DNA of 23,070 bases from CAYFHQ01 sp964342805 (GTDB lineage Bacteria; Bacillota; Clostridia; Peptostreptococcales; Acidaminobacteraceae). The notes beneath the pieces were generated by a model that was not told the origin of the DNA, ran no database searches, and saw only the letters and a program-made list of their open reading frames with translations. Positions 1 through 7,673 of this stretch are shown here, piece by piece. The position numbers were made by a program, and so were the translations under genes. Each line of letters starts with the position of its first letter. Position 1 is the first letter of the stretch. The DNA is taken from NCBI GenBank assembly GCA_964342805.1, contig CAYFHQ010000060.1, positions 1 through 23,070 of the forward strand, in the 5' to 3' direction.

Positions 1-2
1 TA

Positions 3-779
3 GCCAACATGCAGGTCCTCGCCGGGTCCCTCCACTGTCCCTGCGGGTATGAGGCTCCCATAGAGGACGGAATCATCATGGCAGACGACCATTCCGTGGA
101 ATACTCCTTTACGGAGTCCCGGAAAAACGAAACCTGGGAAGACGTCATTTCCCGTCTCACCACGAATACAATAGACATGCTGTCCACCCAAGGCCAGTAC
201 TTCCGATCGGAGCCAGCCTTTTGGGAAACTGGCCAGGTTTACTGCTTTATTGAAGGGGACACGGAACTCTTCCTCCTGGGCCTCATGAAGGCCACTCGAC
301 CAGAAGCCTTATATATCGTTACCCAGCTCAATACAGGTACCTTAACACGGCTCAAACACGCCATAGAACAAGAAGATGTTGCCGGTCAGTTTCTATTTAT
401 CAAGCATAAGGAGGACCTCCCCCTTAAGCCCTGCATTGAGCGGTTTGTGGACTTTTTGACCAATAGCACCAATAGCTTGTACAGGACCTTTTCTAAACCG
501 CCCATGCTAACCGTGACAGGCTACGGTCTTCCCGGTGCTCACATGCTGACTACCACCCTCACCTTTAGTGACCAGTCCAAGTATTTGGCTGACCATCCAG
601 AGGAAATCCCCTATATGTCCAAGGACCACATGGCCTCCTACCTGGAGCAATCGGGCATGTCCATCCTGCGCCATGACCCCTTGCCTTCTTCTAGGGGTGT
701 GGAGATTGGTCTTGATGTTTATCCGCCGGAGGATGTTTTGAACTTTGATTTTTATGTGTTGGGGGACGTGTTGGGGTAA
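3..779 (+). CDS. C-terminal part of an unidentified protein with a Cys-rich motif (5' end outside window)
   Basis: The reading frame is open to the left edge of the window; the first ATG is at position 9, but no ribosome binding site can be seen, so this is probably the 3' part of a longer gene. About 257 residues are visible. The start of the visible part has a small CPCGY motif followed by APIEDGII, which looks like the end of a zinc-ribbon whose other cysteines would lie upstream. The remainder is a mixed alpha/beta sequence with no motif I can name. The layout resembles the C-terminal half of large clostridial MerR-type or methyltransferase-like proteins that have such a ribbon, but that is inference from memory. 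It ends in TAA and converges on the oxidoreductase gene across a shared hairpin terminator. Confidence 0.6.
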   Translation, partial: ANMQVLAGSLHCPCGYEAPIEDGIIMADDHSVEYSFTESRKNETWEDVISRLTTNTIDMLSTQGQYFRSEPAFWETGQVYCFIEGDTELFLLGLMKATRPEALYIVTQLNTGTLTRLKHAIEQEDVAGQFLFIKHKEDLPLKPCIERFVDFLTNSTNSLYRTFSKPPMLTVTGYGLPGAHMLTTTLTFSDQSKYLADHPEEIPYMSKDHMASYLEQSGMSILRHDPLPSSRGVEIGLDVYPPEDVLNFDFYVLGDVLG

Positions 780-817
780 TGGTTTGCTTTATGCTTATAC
801 TAACCTCATAACAAAGC

Positions 818-850
818 AAAAGCGCCAACCGACTAGGGTTGGCGCTTTAT
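818..850. terminator. Bidirectional terminator between convergent genes
   Basis: A 12-bp perfect stem (AAAGCGCCAACC at 819-830, GGTTGGCGCTTT at 837-848) with a 6-nt loop lies between two convergent genes. On the minus strand it is followed by TTTTGCTTTG and on the plus strand by a weaker T/A-rich tail, so it can serve both. Confidence 0.8.
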
Positions 851-862
851 TAACGTTAATTT

Positions 863-1828
863 CTATCGATTCAACCGAACAATCACATTACCCGTCTTAT
901 GGCCCCCTTCAACATACCGGTGGGCTTCAACGATCTGGTCAAGGTCATAGACCCGGTCAATTTCTGACCGTAGCTGGCCCCTTTCAAAAAGGTCACTCAA
1001 AACCTGAATGTTCCCATGGGTCTGCTGGAGGCCTGTGGCCACAAACTTGGCCCGCTTCCCCTTGGACTTACCTGTAAAGACCATGTCTTTCACAATGGCG
1101 AAGGTGGGCACTGTGGTCAGGTAAATGCCCCTTTCACTGAGTACTGATTTACATTTGCCAAACGAGAGCTTACCCACTGCGTCGAAAATAATGTCATAGG
1201 TCTGGGAGGCCTGGGTAAAGTCCTCCTTGGCATAGTCGATCACGTGGTCTGCCCCAAGTCGTCTCACCAATTCTTCATTGGATGCGCTGCAGACCGCTGT
1301 CACTTCTGCCCCAAAGTGTTTTGCCAATTGCACACCATATCCACCTACAGAGCCAGATGCGCCATTGATCAAGACCTTGTCTCCTGGTTTGATTTTTCCA
1401 TAATCCCGAAGGAAAATGAGTGAAGTGGTGGCGCCATCGCAAATACCCACAGCTTGATCATGGCTGATATTTTCAGGTTTTTTGACGATCAAGGCGTCTT
1501 CTGACACACACTTGTATTCCGTGTAGGTTCCGAAACTGGTCACTCCTGTACCAAAGACTTGGTCTCCTACTTGATACTTGGTAACCTGGTCTCCAATGGC
1601 TACAACTTCACCGGACAGTTCTACCCCTGGCGAATACTTGGGCTTAAAAAGACCGCTGAAGAACCTGGATATGAAGGGGTCACCCTTACGAAAGGCCATG
1701 TCGGCTTGGGTAATCACAATCGCCTTGTTTTTGATCAAAACTTCCTTGGGTCCTGGTGTCGGGATTTCAGACTCGACTATTTGAAGGACTTCTGGTGCAC
1801 CATAGCTGGTTTGGATCACTTGTTTCAT
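863..1828 (-). CDS. NAD(P)-dependent medium-chain oxidoreductase (zinc-type alcohol dehydrogenase / quinone oxidoreductase family)
   Basis: The 321-residue product has the two-part medium-chain dehydrogenase/reductase layout. The N-terminal GroES-like domain includes GVELSGEVVAIGDQV at about 68-82. The Rossmann domain carries the nucleotide-binding loop GASGSVGGYG at about 156-165, followed by LGADHVIDY. The cysteine and histidine ligands of zinc alcohol dehydrogenases are not evident, so a zinc-free quinone or enone reductase is more likely. The C-terminus (EAHRYVEGGHKTGNVIV) is typical of the family. The start is the ATG preceded by AAAGGAG. It is a single gene with its own strong promoter and operator and a terminator, suggesting stress-inducible expression. 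A paralogue is cut by the right edge of the window. Exact substrate is unknown. Confidence 0.88.
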   Translation of the reverse strand: MKQVIQTSYGAPEVLQIVESEIPTPGPKEVLIKNKAIVITQADMAFRKGDPFISRFFSGLFKPKYSPGVELSGEVVAIGDQVTKYQVGDQVFGTGVTSFGTYTEYKCVSEDALIVKKPENISHDQAVGICDGATTSLIFLRDYGKIKPGDKVLINGASGSVGGYGVQLAKHFGAEVTAVCSASNEELVRRLGADHVIDYAKEDFTQASQTYDIIFDAVGKLSFGKCKSVLSERGIYLTTVPTFAIVKDMVFTGKSKGKRAKFVATGLQQTHGNIQVLSDLFERGQLRSEIDRVYDLDQIVEAHRYVEGGHKTGNVIVRLNR

Positions 1829-1901
1829 GTGGATTCTCCTTTCGAGGGGTGGTGTTTGCCTGGTGATACATCACTAATTCAGTGTCGCTTTCTATATACT
1901 C

Positions 1902-1930
1902 ATAGTATACCCTTTCTTACTTTGTGTCAA
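1902..1930 (-). promoter_or_regulatory. Sigma-A promoter of the oxidoreductase gene
   Basis: On the minus strand TTGACA (1930-1925) and TACTAT (1907-1902) are separated by exactly 17 nt, about 75 nt upstream of the start codon. The -35 box is a perfect match and is embedded in the palindromic operator. Confidence 0.8.
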
Positions 1931-1949
1931 ATATTATTTACACAAAGTA
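1918..1949. promoter_or_regulatory. Palindromic operator overlapping the -35 box
   Basis: Perfect 10-bp inverted repeat: TACTTTGTGT at 1918-1927 and ACACAAAGTA at 1940-1949, with a 12-bp AT-rich spacer. It covers the -35 hexamer of the oxidoreductase promoter, so a repressor bound here would block it. The regulator is not in this window; HxlR/MarR-type redox regulators commonly control such genes in Firmicutes, which is only a suggestion. Confidence 0.72.
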
Positions 1950-1994
1950 TATCTACGAATACATGGTGTGTCGTTTGCCATACTTTTAAAGGCA

Positions 1995-2032
1995 AGAAAA
2001 AAGCGTCAATCCGCTATAGGATTGACGCTTTT
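1995..2032 (-). terminator. Rho-independent terminator after the histidine phosphatase gene
   Basis: A 14-bp perfect stem (1999-2012 with 2019-2032), 6-nt loop, followed on the minus strand by a run of T. It ends the minus-strand run that finishes with the histidine phosphatase and separates it from the oxidoreductase promoter. Confidence 0.88.
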
Positions 2033-2064
2033 GGACTATGCTTGCTGCTTAAAGAAAGTCTTTG

Positions 2065-2619
2065 TCATACACGGTTATAGTAGTCTACTATCAGTTGCTG
2101 ATCGGAAAAGGTCAACATGGTAATACAGCCATTGTGTAGCTTGGTTATACCCGATCCATAAGCACCGCCAGAAAGGGTATGCAGGACAGAGTTTATTGCC
2201 GCTCCATGGGAAACAAGGACCAGGTTGTGTTGGTCTGAAGCGTATCTTTGAATGGTTTCCATCATGCGGTCTCTCAGGGCTTCCCAGTCCTCCATGCCTT
2301 CGTATTGGCGGTCAGGGTAGGCTTCAGTGCGCTCCTTGAGTGTTAGTCCTTCTGCTTGTCCATAACTTCGTTCCCTTAGACCATCATCTGTAGCCACTCC
2401 ATCTAGACCTAAAATCTCGCTGACGATTTCTGCGGTTTCCTTGGCTCTTAGGAGGGGACTTGAAATTACACTGTGCCACTCTATTTCTTTAATGGCCAGC
2501 CCCGCTTGCCTTGCCTGTTCTCTGCCCTTGTTGTTAAGGACGGTGTCTGTTTGTCCTTGGAGGCGTGAGGTGACATTCCAGTCGGTTTGACCGTGGCGGA
2601 TGATGCAGATTTTTGTCAT
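2065..2619 (-). CDS. Histidine phosphatase family protein (phosphoglycerate mutase-like)
   Basis: The 184-residue protein starts with the family signature IIRHGQTDWN; Arg8 and the phospho-accepting His9 are in place. Arg58 (SPLLRAKET), Glu83 (LRERSYGQAEG) and the second catalytic His138 (VLVSHGAAINS) complete the active site. The length is typical of the small GpmB/CobC-like phosphatases rather than of glycolytic mutase. The substrate cannot be read from sequence; small phosphorylated metabolites such as alpha-ribazole phosphate or sugar phosphates are usual. It is the last gene of a minus-strand run, 51 nt after the P-loop gene, and is followed by a strong terminator. The ribosome binding site is modest (GGCAGG about 7 nt from ATG). 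Confidence 0.9.
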   Translation of the reverse strand: MTKICIIRHGQTDWNVTSRLQGQTDTVLNNKGREQARQAGLAIKEIEWHSVISSPLLRAKETAEIVSEILGLDGVATDDGLRERSYGQAEGLTLKERTEAYPDRQYEGMEDWEALRDRMMETIQRYASDQHNLVLVSHGAAINSVLHTLSGGAYGSGITKLHNGCITMLTFSDQQLIVDYYNRV

Positions 2620-2670
2620 GGTTTTGCCTGCCTTGTCTTTTATAATTTACTCGCTTTAATCTCGATCACT

Positions 2671-3234
2671 TCACCCAACTTTAATCTGTAAGAGCAAAGC
2701 CTCCAACTTGTCTTGACGGTCATGCAAAGTATCGATGACAGGCAATTTATGATCTTCGCATTGCTTTTTAAACACTTGGCTTTCTTCAATAATCTCTTGA
2801 CATAGGATCATTTTCTTTTCATGGGTTTTACTAAATGTGTATTCTTTTTCAGTATCAAATGCCTCAAGTACTGACAGCCTTTCTTCTGCAGTATCACTTT
2901 CAGTGATCAAGTAGAATATATCGCATAGGTCTCGATTAATATGATTCACATAGTCCTCTGGCATCAGCTGACAAACATCAATGACCATGCCATAGTCGAA
3001 CTTATCATACTCACCACTATGTAAGAGCGCATTCACAAATGGGGTCACCTTTTTGCTAATGCTCATGATTGAATTCGTATGGGTATCAATCCCTAGTTCA
3101 GGGAAAACATCCTCAAAACCTTCAATTATGGCGTCCATAGATATATGCTGGTAACCTAGCTCCTTTGAGAGCATAGAACACAAGGTACTTTTCCCCGCTC
3201 TAGCAGTTCCAGCAATTATGATGTTTTTCTTCAT
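2671..3234 (-). CDS. P-loop NTPase, adenylate kinase-like small kinase
   Basis: The 187-residue protein opens with a beta strand and a Walker A loop, GTARAGKST (residues 9-17), as in small nucleotide or metabolite kinases and shikimate/adenylate kinase-like AAA_18-type proteins. LGYQHISMDAIIEGF after it is the usual position of the acceptor-side Asp. No lid signature allows a substrate to be named. The gene begins only 3 nt after the TAA of the methyltransferase and its AAGGAG ribosome binding site lies inside the end of that gene, so the two are translationally linked. Acceptor (nucleotide, sugar or drug) unknown. Confidence 0.8.
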   Translation of the reverse strand: MKKNIIIAGTARAGKSTLCSMLSKELGYQHISMDAIIEGFEDVFPELGIDTHTNSIMSISKKVTPFVNALLHSGEYDKFDYGMVIDVCQLMPEDYVNHINRDLCDIFYLITESDTAEERLSVLEAFDTEKEYTFSKTHEKKMILCQEIIEESQVFKKQCEDHKLPVIDTLHDRQDKLEALLLQIKVG

Positions 3235-3237
3235 TTG

Positions 3238-3861
3238 TTAACTCCTTGCATGCAGATTGTCACTTGGTTTCCTGAAAACTGCTTTGTTCAAGGCATGATG
3301 GTGGCGAATCCCACCTTCATGCTCATCATGAAAGGTATAGGCCTCAAACATGTCTGTTTTCCAGTCATCATAATATCTGCAGATCTCCTCTTCTTTAAAG
3401 ACCCCTACCATATGTGGTTTCAAGTCCTGAGGGATCTCCAACGCATTTGTGAACACCGCGATAACATTGTACCCACCTGGTTTTGTAAGCTGCTTCAATT
3501 TACTTATGGCAAGGTCTCTTTTGGGCACTTCCATAAATTGAAGTACACCATGGGCTATGATTAAGTCATAATGGTTGTCTGAGGAGAATGAACTCACATC
3601 ACACACCTGAGCGTTAATTTCCAAGCCGCAGTCAGCTAGCCGCTTTGGTTTTTCAATACCTTTTTGAGAAATATCAATAGCGTCTACGCGAAAGCCTAAT
3701 GAAGCTAGGAACACAGCATGACGCCCTTCACCACAACCGACGTCAAGCACCTTGGCATCTTGAGGTAATTGATCTGCCAAAGCTACAATTTCTTTGCTCG
3801 GCTTACCAAAAGTGCTGGTATCCATGTTTTGATAAGACTTCTCCCAAAATATATCTGTCAT
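3238..3861 (-). CDS. TehB-like class I SAM-dependent methyltransferase
   Basis: The 207-residue protein carries motif I as VLDVGCGEGRHAVF at about 38-51 and the acidic end of strand 2 (VDAIDIS). The N-terminal FWEKSYQNMDTSTFGKPS and the overall pattern match the TehB/tellurite-resistance methyltransferase group, which acts on small molecules or thiopurine-like substrates; the actual substrate is unknown. Its ATG overlaps the TGA of the upstream membrane protein gene by 4 nt (ATGA), and the downstream NTPase starts 3 nt after its stop, so the three are one translationally coupled unit. Family assignment is confident; function as tellurite resistance is not shown. Confidence 0.85.
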   Translation of the reverse strand: MTDIFWEKSYQNMDTSTFGKPSKEIVALADQLPQDAKVLDVGCGEGRHAVFLASLGFRVDAIDISQKGIEKPKRLADCGLEINAQVCDVSSFSSDNHYDLIIAHGVLQFMEVPKRDLAISKLKQLTKPGGYNVIAVFTNALEIPQDLKPHMVGVFKEEEICRYYDDWKTDMFEAYTFHDEHEGGIRHHHALNKAVFRKPSDNLHARS

Positions 3862-4139
3862 TGCTCCTCCACGCTTTCAAGTTTCAACACCTTTGACCAG
3901 AACCACAAGGTCCCTTCATAAATCCAAATCCATAAACGAAAGAAAACGAATAGGACTGTCATTATAATCAACAAATGCTCTGTCACCGTCCACAAACTAA
4001 CCTCACTGCCCTTTATAAAATCGACACTGACATTACTCAAGAGTTTCAATACAAGGATAGCTACTAAGTATTTACCCAGGTATTTGCGGTTTCGTTGACC
4101 GACGAAAATACGAATAAACAGTTCTTTGATCCCCTTCAT
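3858..4139 (-). CDS. Small two-helix membrane protein of unknown function
   Basis: This 93-residue protein has a basic N-terminus and two hydrophobic stretches, about 22-40 and 54-76, so both ends should lie on the same side of the membrane. The helix-two segment is aromatic-rich (FFRLWIWIYEGTLWFW). It has no motif I recognise. The start is supported by GAGGAGTGAGGGG upstream. It leads a coupled operon with the TehB-like methyltransferase (4-nt ATGA overlap) and the P-loop kinase. Confidence 0.7.
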   Translation of the reverse strand: MKGIKELFIRIFVGQRNRKYLGKYLVAILVLKLLSNVSVDFIKGSEVSLWTVTEHLLIIMTVLFVFFRLWIWIYEGTLWFWSKVLKLESVEEQ

Positions 4140-4197
4140 ATCCCCTCACTCCTCAAATCTACATCATTAACTTATATTACCATAGTTGTTATATAGA

Positions 4198-4228
4198 AAA
4201 TGCCCTTTACGGCATGTAAAGGACATTT
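4198..4228 (-). terminator. Probable terminator after the DJ-1/PfpI gene
   Basis: The arms 4198-4210 and 4216-4228 form a 13-bp stem with one wobble and a 5-nt loop. On the minus strand the second arm ends in TTTTCTATAT. It lies about 100 nt past the DJ-1 stop codon and just before the next minus-strand gene. Confidence 0.6.
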
Positions 4229-4260
4229 AATCTTTCTATTCCATTTAATCTTTCTATTCC
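4225..4260. repeat. Two tandem copies of an 18-bp repeat
   Basis: ATTTAATCTTTCTATTCC occurs twice in direct succession (4225-4242 and 4243-4260) with no mismatch, and the following bases begin a third, diverged copy. It sits in the 3' non-coding region between the DJ-1 gene and the small membrane protein gene. It is a recent tandem duplication, with no known function. Confidence 0.85.
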
Positions 4261-4307
4261 ATTTTATCTAGCTGGTAAGTGCTCACCAACTTTCAGCTAG
4301 ATAAAAT
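4261..4307. repeat. Strong inverted repeat with 14-bp perfect arms
   Basis: ATTTTATCTAGCTG (4261-4274) and CAGCTAGATAAAAT (4294-4307) are exact reverse complements with a 19-nt loop that itself can form a short stem. No T run follows on either strand, so it is not a standard terminator. On the DJ-1 transcript it would be a stable 3' hairpin protecting the end or acting as a processing site. Confidence 0.75.
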
Positions 4308-4331
4308 CAGTTCATGTAACACTCTGTAATC

Positions 4332-4946
4332 CTATGAGACCAAACGCATATAATACTCTGATTTTCCTGTTGAGAAAAACTGATACCACAGGTCAACCTT
4401 GTCTTCAGGATAGACCTTCAAGCTATGGATAATCAACCTTGCCCATTCTAAACTACCGGCCACACTGGCTGTAATCAGGTTTCGATCAGCAGTTGCCAGC
4501 TGATTTACATGTTTACTTTGCCCCTTATAGTTAGTGGAAAAATAGGTTAAATACTCAACAGAATTGCTGGAATGTTCATAGTGGTCCAGTAGGCCACGTT
4601 CGGCTAGGGCCAGGGTCGCACCACATATGGCACCCACAACCACGTCTTTTTTCAAGACATCCAGGGCCTTGTCAATAACTCTGGCATGTTTGGGATCAGA
4701 CCATGTTTCTGCACCTGGTAGTAGAAAGGCTACCATGTCATCATCTTTAACTTCATCGAACAAGAGGTCAGGGGTGATGGTAAGCCCGCCTATTGTTCTA
4801 ACGGGGTCTTTGGTCAGTGCAAAGGTCTTCACTTGATACTTAGGTTGTTCTTTTCGAATGGCTTCTTCCATGCTCACTGCTTGCAATACGTTGCCTATTT
4901 CCCACTCTGCCATGGTGTCCAGTAGATAGAGATAAATTGTTTTCAT
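4332..4946 (-). CDS. DJ-1/PfpI family protein (type 1 glutamine amidotransferase-like)
   Basis: The 204-residue protein has the DJ-1/PfpI fold signature: an acidic residue early (MAEWEIGNV), FLLPGAETW at about 74-82, and the nucleophile elbow VGAICGATLALAERGLL with Cys108. Members include deglycase/holding-chaperone-type proteins and YdeA/YraA-type stress proteins; sequence alone does not choose. A near-perfect AAAGGAGG lies before the ATG. It is 49 nt downstream of a WYL-domain regulator in the same direction and is likely co-transcribed with it. A small palindrome sits in the gap just before the ribosome binding site. Confidence 0.88.
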   Translation of the reverse strand: MKTIYLYLLDTMAEWEIGNVLQAVSMEEAIRKEQPKYQVKTFALTKDPVRTIGGLTITPDLLFDEVKDDDMVAFLLPGAETWSDPKHARVIDKALDVLKKDVVVGAICGATLALAERGLLDHYEHSSNSVEYLTYFSTNYKGQSKHVNQLATADRNLITASVAGSLEWARLIIHSLKVYPEDKVDLWYQFFSTGKSEYYMRLVS

Positions 4947-4960
4947 ATGTTCCTCCTTTT

Positions 4961-4976
4961 AGTATGGGAACATACT
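4961..4976. promoter_or_regulatory. Short palindrome in the gap between WYL regulator and DJ-1 gene
   Basis: AGTATG (4961-4966) and CATACT (4971-4976) are exact inverted repeats around GGAA, immediately upstream of the AAAGGAGG of the DJ-1 gene. It could be an operator or a small hairpin affecting translation; no binding protein can be assigned. Confidence 0.4.
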
Positions 4977-4995
4977 AGCACAGTAACGATGACAA

Positions 4996-5925
4996 CTATG
5001 TGTCACCATTCGAATAGTTTTTTTCTAGGGTTTCTTTTAAGTGGCTGATTACCTTGTTGCGATAGGCCATTGGTGATATGACTTCTAGCTTGTCACCAAA
5101 GCCCAGTATCAATGAGAACATATTGAAGTCATTTTCCTGTATGGCTACCCTCCGTCTGATTAGAGGCTTTTGACTCTCAACTACTTGTCCACCAAAGTAT
5201 TCGGCCACCAACTTTTCATACTCAGCAGCGTACTCAATCACCAAGTCGATTCTTTCACTTTCATTGGCCTGGTTGTAGGCCTCAAGTAAATCTTGAACAT
5301 CATAAATTGAGGTGTACTGAGTGTCTGTTCTGACCACATTGTCCATTCGGACTACTTTAAACATCAGGTTACGGTCTTTCTTAAGGTCATGAACAAAGGC
5401 ATACCAGGCATACCATTTGTAAAAGACATGAATGAGATTGCCCTCCACCTGCCTGCTTTGGCCCTTCTGGTTGGTATAGTCAAAGGTAATCGTTTGTTTG
5501 TTCACCATGGCTGTTCTGAGCTCGGAGACTCTTAAGATAACACTCTCATTTTCCCTCACCACTGAAAAATCAATGTCTATGTGTGACTCTTCAATCTCAG
5601 CATCGTAAACGTGTTTGATCTTTTCATAGGTCTCACTGACCTTTGTTTCACCATAGACACTTTGCAAACTTTTCAGTGCCAACAACATGTATTGGGTATT
5701 GGACAGATCAATGATCTTCTCGTTTAAGCGATAATTAGGGCTGATGGCGTACCCACCCTTTGATCCATTTTCAGCGTAGATGGGAATGCCCGCAAGGGTC
5801 AAGACGTTCATGTCCCTTAATATGGTTCTCTTAGACACGTCGAAATGATCAGCCAATTGACTTGCTGTTACCATTTTTCTGTTGATTAGGTAGATGACGA
5901 TTCCAATGAGTCTTTCAATCTTCAT
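4996..5925 (-). CDS. HTH-WYL domain transcriptional regulator (YafY type)
   Basis: The 309-residue protein begins with a helix-turn-helix of the HTH_11/DeoR-like kind (residues about 1-60: VTASQLADHFDVSKRTILRDMNVL), followed by GIPIYAENGSKGGYAISPNYRL, a wing typical of this family. The middle and C-terminal parts (about 135-300) fit a WYL ligand-sensing domain: YTNQKGQSRQVEGNLIHVFYKWYAWYAF holds the position where the WYL motif normally occurs (here YAW), and the C-terminal extension is the WCX-like part. Members sense small ligands or nucleic acids. The DJ-1 gene 49 nt downstream is the obvious target. The ATG has AAGAGG at suitable distance. Confidence 0.9.
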   Translation of the reverse strand: MKIERLIGIVIYLINRKMVTASQLADHFDVSKRTILRDMNVLTLAGIPIYAENGSKGGYAISPNYRLNEKIIDLSNTQYMLLALKSLQSVYGETKVSETYEKIKHVYDAEIEESHIDIDFSVVRENESVILRVSELRTAMVNKQTITFDYTNQKGQSRQVEGNLIHVFYKWYAWYAFVHDLKKDRNLMFKVVRMDNVVRTDTQYTSIYDVQDLLEAYNQANESERIDLVIEYAAEYEKLVAEYFGGQVVESQKPLIRRRVAIQENDFNMFSLILGFGDKLEVISPMAYRNKVISHLKETLEKNYSNGDT

Positions 5926-6035
5926 GGGGACCTCTTCCTGTACCTCTACGTCACACTTCTATAGACAAATAGCTTTGTGTTGCCGATTAGTTAAACAGTG
6001 TCATCCAGGCGGGTGGATAATAGCCCGCTCTCAAT

Positions 6036-6063
6036 ATAAAAATGTTCCCATCATCATTTTTAT
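6036..6063 (-). terminator. Probable hairpin terminator after the GNAT gene
   Basis: ATAAAAATG (6036-6044) and CATTTTTAT (6055-6063) are exact inverted repeats with a 10-nt loop. It lies about 20 nt past the stop of the GNAT gene on the minus strand. The U run is inside the stem, so termination may be partial. A GC-rich 5-bp inverted repeat (GCGGG/CCCGC) follows near 6009-6028. Confidence 0.45.
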
Positions 6064-6080
6064 GGTAGTAGCTGAGAATA

Positions 6081-6644
6081 TCAGCACCACCAAACCGATA
6101 CAGGTGGGTCCTTGTAAGCATGTTTATTCACATTGCTCAACTTGGCCCCCTGACTGGCATAGAACTTACATGCCTTGGTATTGTTGTTTTGGGTCTCCAC
6201 TTTTATTCGTGTACACTTCATTTCCCTTGCCCAGTCCACACAGGCAGCAAACAGCATTTGGCCAACCCCATGGCCCCTGTAGGCCTTGTCGACACGGATA
6301 TCCCAGATATCCACCAGGTCATTTCTGCCTTCCAGCATGTGTATGCCTTGTGTTTCAAAAGCTAGTATGGCTCCAGCCACTCGTATGGCACCATCATAGA
6401 CAGACAACACTTTCCAATTGGCCATGTCGAACTTATCAATCAAATGACTGGGATTGTTGTCCGGTGTGTCGTAGTTTTTCCAGTAGGGTTCTACTTGTAC
6501 CTCAGTGAGGCCTATACCCCCAAGACCATTATTGATCCACTCCATGTGAAACTCTGACTCAACCAGGTATTCAATAGACAGCTTTGCATACTCTGAGAGT
6601 AAGGCCTTGGTTGGTGTTTCAAATTCTATGCTTAGATTTTTCAT
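6081..6644 (-). CDS. GNAT family N-acetyltransferase, streptothricin acetyltransferase-like
   Basis: The acetyl-CoA binding motif A is clear: IWDIRVDKAYRGHGVGQMLF, with the R-G-x-G-x-G/A pattern. The following WAREMKCTRIKVETQNNNTKACKFYASQGA closely resembles the corresponding part of SatA-type streptothricin acetyltransferases (ETQ-N-ACKFY). It therefore probably acetylates an amine on a small molecule; streptothricin itself is only suggested. I take the start at the second ATG (position 6644), because GGAG stands 6 nt before it; an upstream ATG four codons earlier (6656) has only a weak AAGG site. It is the last gene of a minus-strand run, 50-62 nt after an APH(6)-like kinase. Confidence 0.82.
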   Translation of the reverse strand: MKNLSIEFETPTKALLSEYAKLSIEYLVESEFHMEWINNGLGGIGLTEVQVEPYWKNYDTPDNNPSHLIDKFDMANWKVLSVYDGAIRVAGAILAFETQGIHMLEGRNDLVDIWDIRVDKAYRGHGVGQMLFAACVDWAREMKCTRIKVETQNNNTKACKFYASQGAKLSNVNKHAYKDPPVSVWWC

Positions 6645-6706
6645 CTTGTGCTCCATTTTTAAGTTTCCTTAATTACCGATCCACTATGCCCTATACCACC
6701 GCCCAA

Positions 6707-7645
6707 TTACTGTGGAATGTAACCATAAAGCTGGTCCAGCGACACCACGGTCTCTTCCTTTTCCTCCAGACCCATGCCATCCTGAACTGACCACGTTTTT
6801 GATAGTACACCTTCGATATATAGGAGCTTGGCCAAGGTGTCCTGAGATAGATTAAAGCATGTACTGAAATGATCAATCACAATATCGACCGTCTCATCCA
6901 CCTTGTTCTTATCCTTCTGGTCCCAATACTCATTGAGCATATATCTTGGAAGATCAAACACAGGGTCTCCCACAACACCCTTGGGGTCAATGATCGTATA
7001 GCCATCTTCTGACTTCAAGATATTATAATAGTGAAAATCCCCATGGAGGAGGGTTTGTCTATTATAGGTTACGGACAATTCATGGAAAAGTTGCGCAGCC
7101 CGGTTCATATGGTCTGCGACCTCTTTCCAATCAGCTTGTTTGGAAACGAAAGCGTTGGCCCTGGTTATCCAGTTTTGATAAGAATCTCTTATGTCTTCGT
7201 CTGTTTTACTTGGTAGACCAGTTTCCTTTTGTAAGGTTTTGGCATGTAACTCACCAAAAAGTTCACAAAAAGCTTCTAGGCGCAATGTAATATCTTCTTC
7301 AGACCTCAAGGTTGTTCCTGGAGAAATCCCATTAATCAAGAACACCCGCTTGTCTTCATCCACGTCTAGCACCCTACAAATGGCCTGGCATTGTAAAGAA
7401 GCAAGGGCTTCAACCTCGCTTTTTAGGCTCTGTTCATTTCGTGCAAACTTAAGAACGACTTGACCATGGGTTTCAGATTGACCTTCGACCACAAGATTTG
7501 CAGAATAGGAAGGAATCAGTTTCAATTGGCTCAAGCTCCATTTCTGGCTGAGTGGTTCGATTTGATCCTCAACATGGGTCAAGAATGAACCTCCAAAGTG
7601 CTGGGTGATTTTCTCTTTTTCTTGTTCATTGAATGTGAATGTCAT
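6707..7645 (-). CDS. Aminoglycoside phosphotransferase-like kinase, APH(6)/streptomycin 6-kinase type
   Basis: The 312-residue protein has an eukaryotic-kinase-like fold with probable ATP-contact Lys66 (VVLKFARN) and Glu77. The catalytic loop is LLHGDFHYYNIL with His201, Asp203 and Asn208, and the metal-binding strand is IIDPKGVVGDPVFDL with Asp220. The IDPKGxxGDPxFD form of the latter is characteristic of the APH(6)/hydroxyurea phosphotransferase group, as opposed to APH(3'). It likely phosphorylates a hydroxyl of a small molecule; drug resistance is possible but not shown. It follows a small conserved gene by 28 nt and precedes the acetyltransferase, so two putative small-molecule modifying enzymes are adjacent. 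Confidence 0.83.
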   Translation of the reverse strand: MTFTFNEQEKEKITQHFGGSFLTHVEDQIEPLSQKWSLSQLKLIPSYSANLVVEGQSETHGQVVLKFARNEQSLKSEVEALASLQCQAICRVLDVDEDKRVFLINGISPGTTLRSEEDITLRLEAFCELFGELHAKTLQKETGLPSKTDEDIRDSYQNWITRANAFVSKQADWKEVADHMNRAAQLFHELSVTYNRQTLLHGDFHYYNILKSEDGYTIIDPKGVVGDPVFDLPRYMLNEYWDQKDKNKVDETVDIVIDHFSTCFNLSQDTLAKLLYIEGVLSKTWSVQDGMGLEEKEETVVSLDQLYGYIPQ

Positions 7646-7673
7646 TGGTTCTCTTCCCCCCTTGGGTCAGTAT

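Noticed and set aside
745..1077. Plus-strand frame across the end of the first gene
   Set aside because: It crosses the terminator and is antisense to the oxidoreductase gene; a shadow frame.
4261..4307. Rho-independent terminator
   Set aside because: Perfect stem but no T run after either arm; kept as an inverted repeat only.
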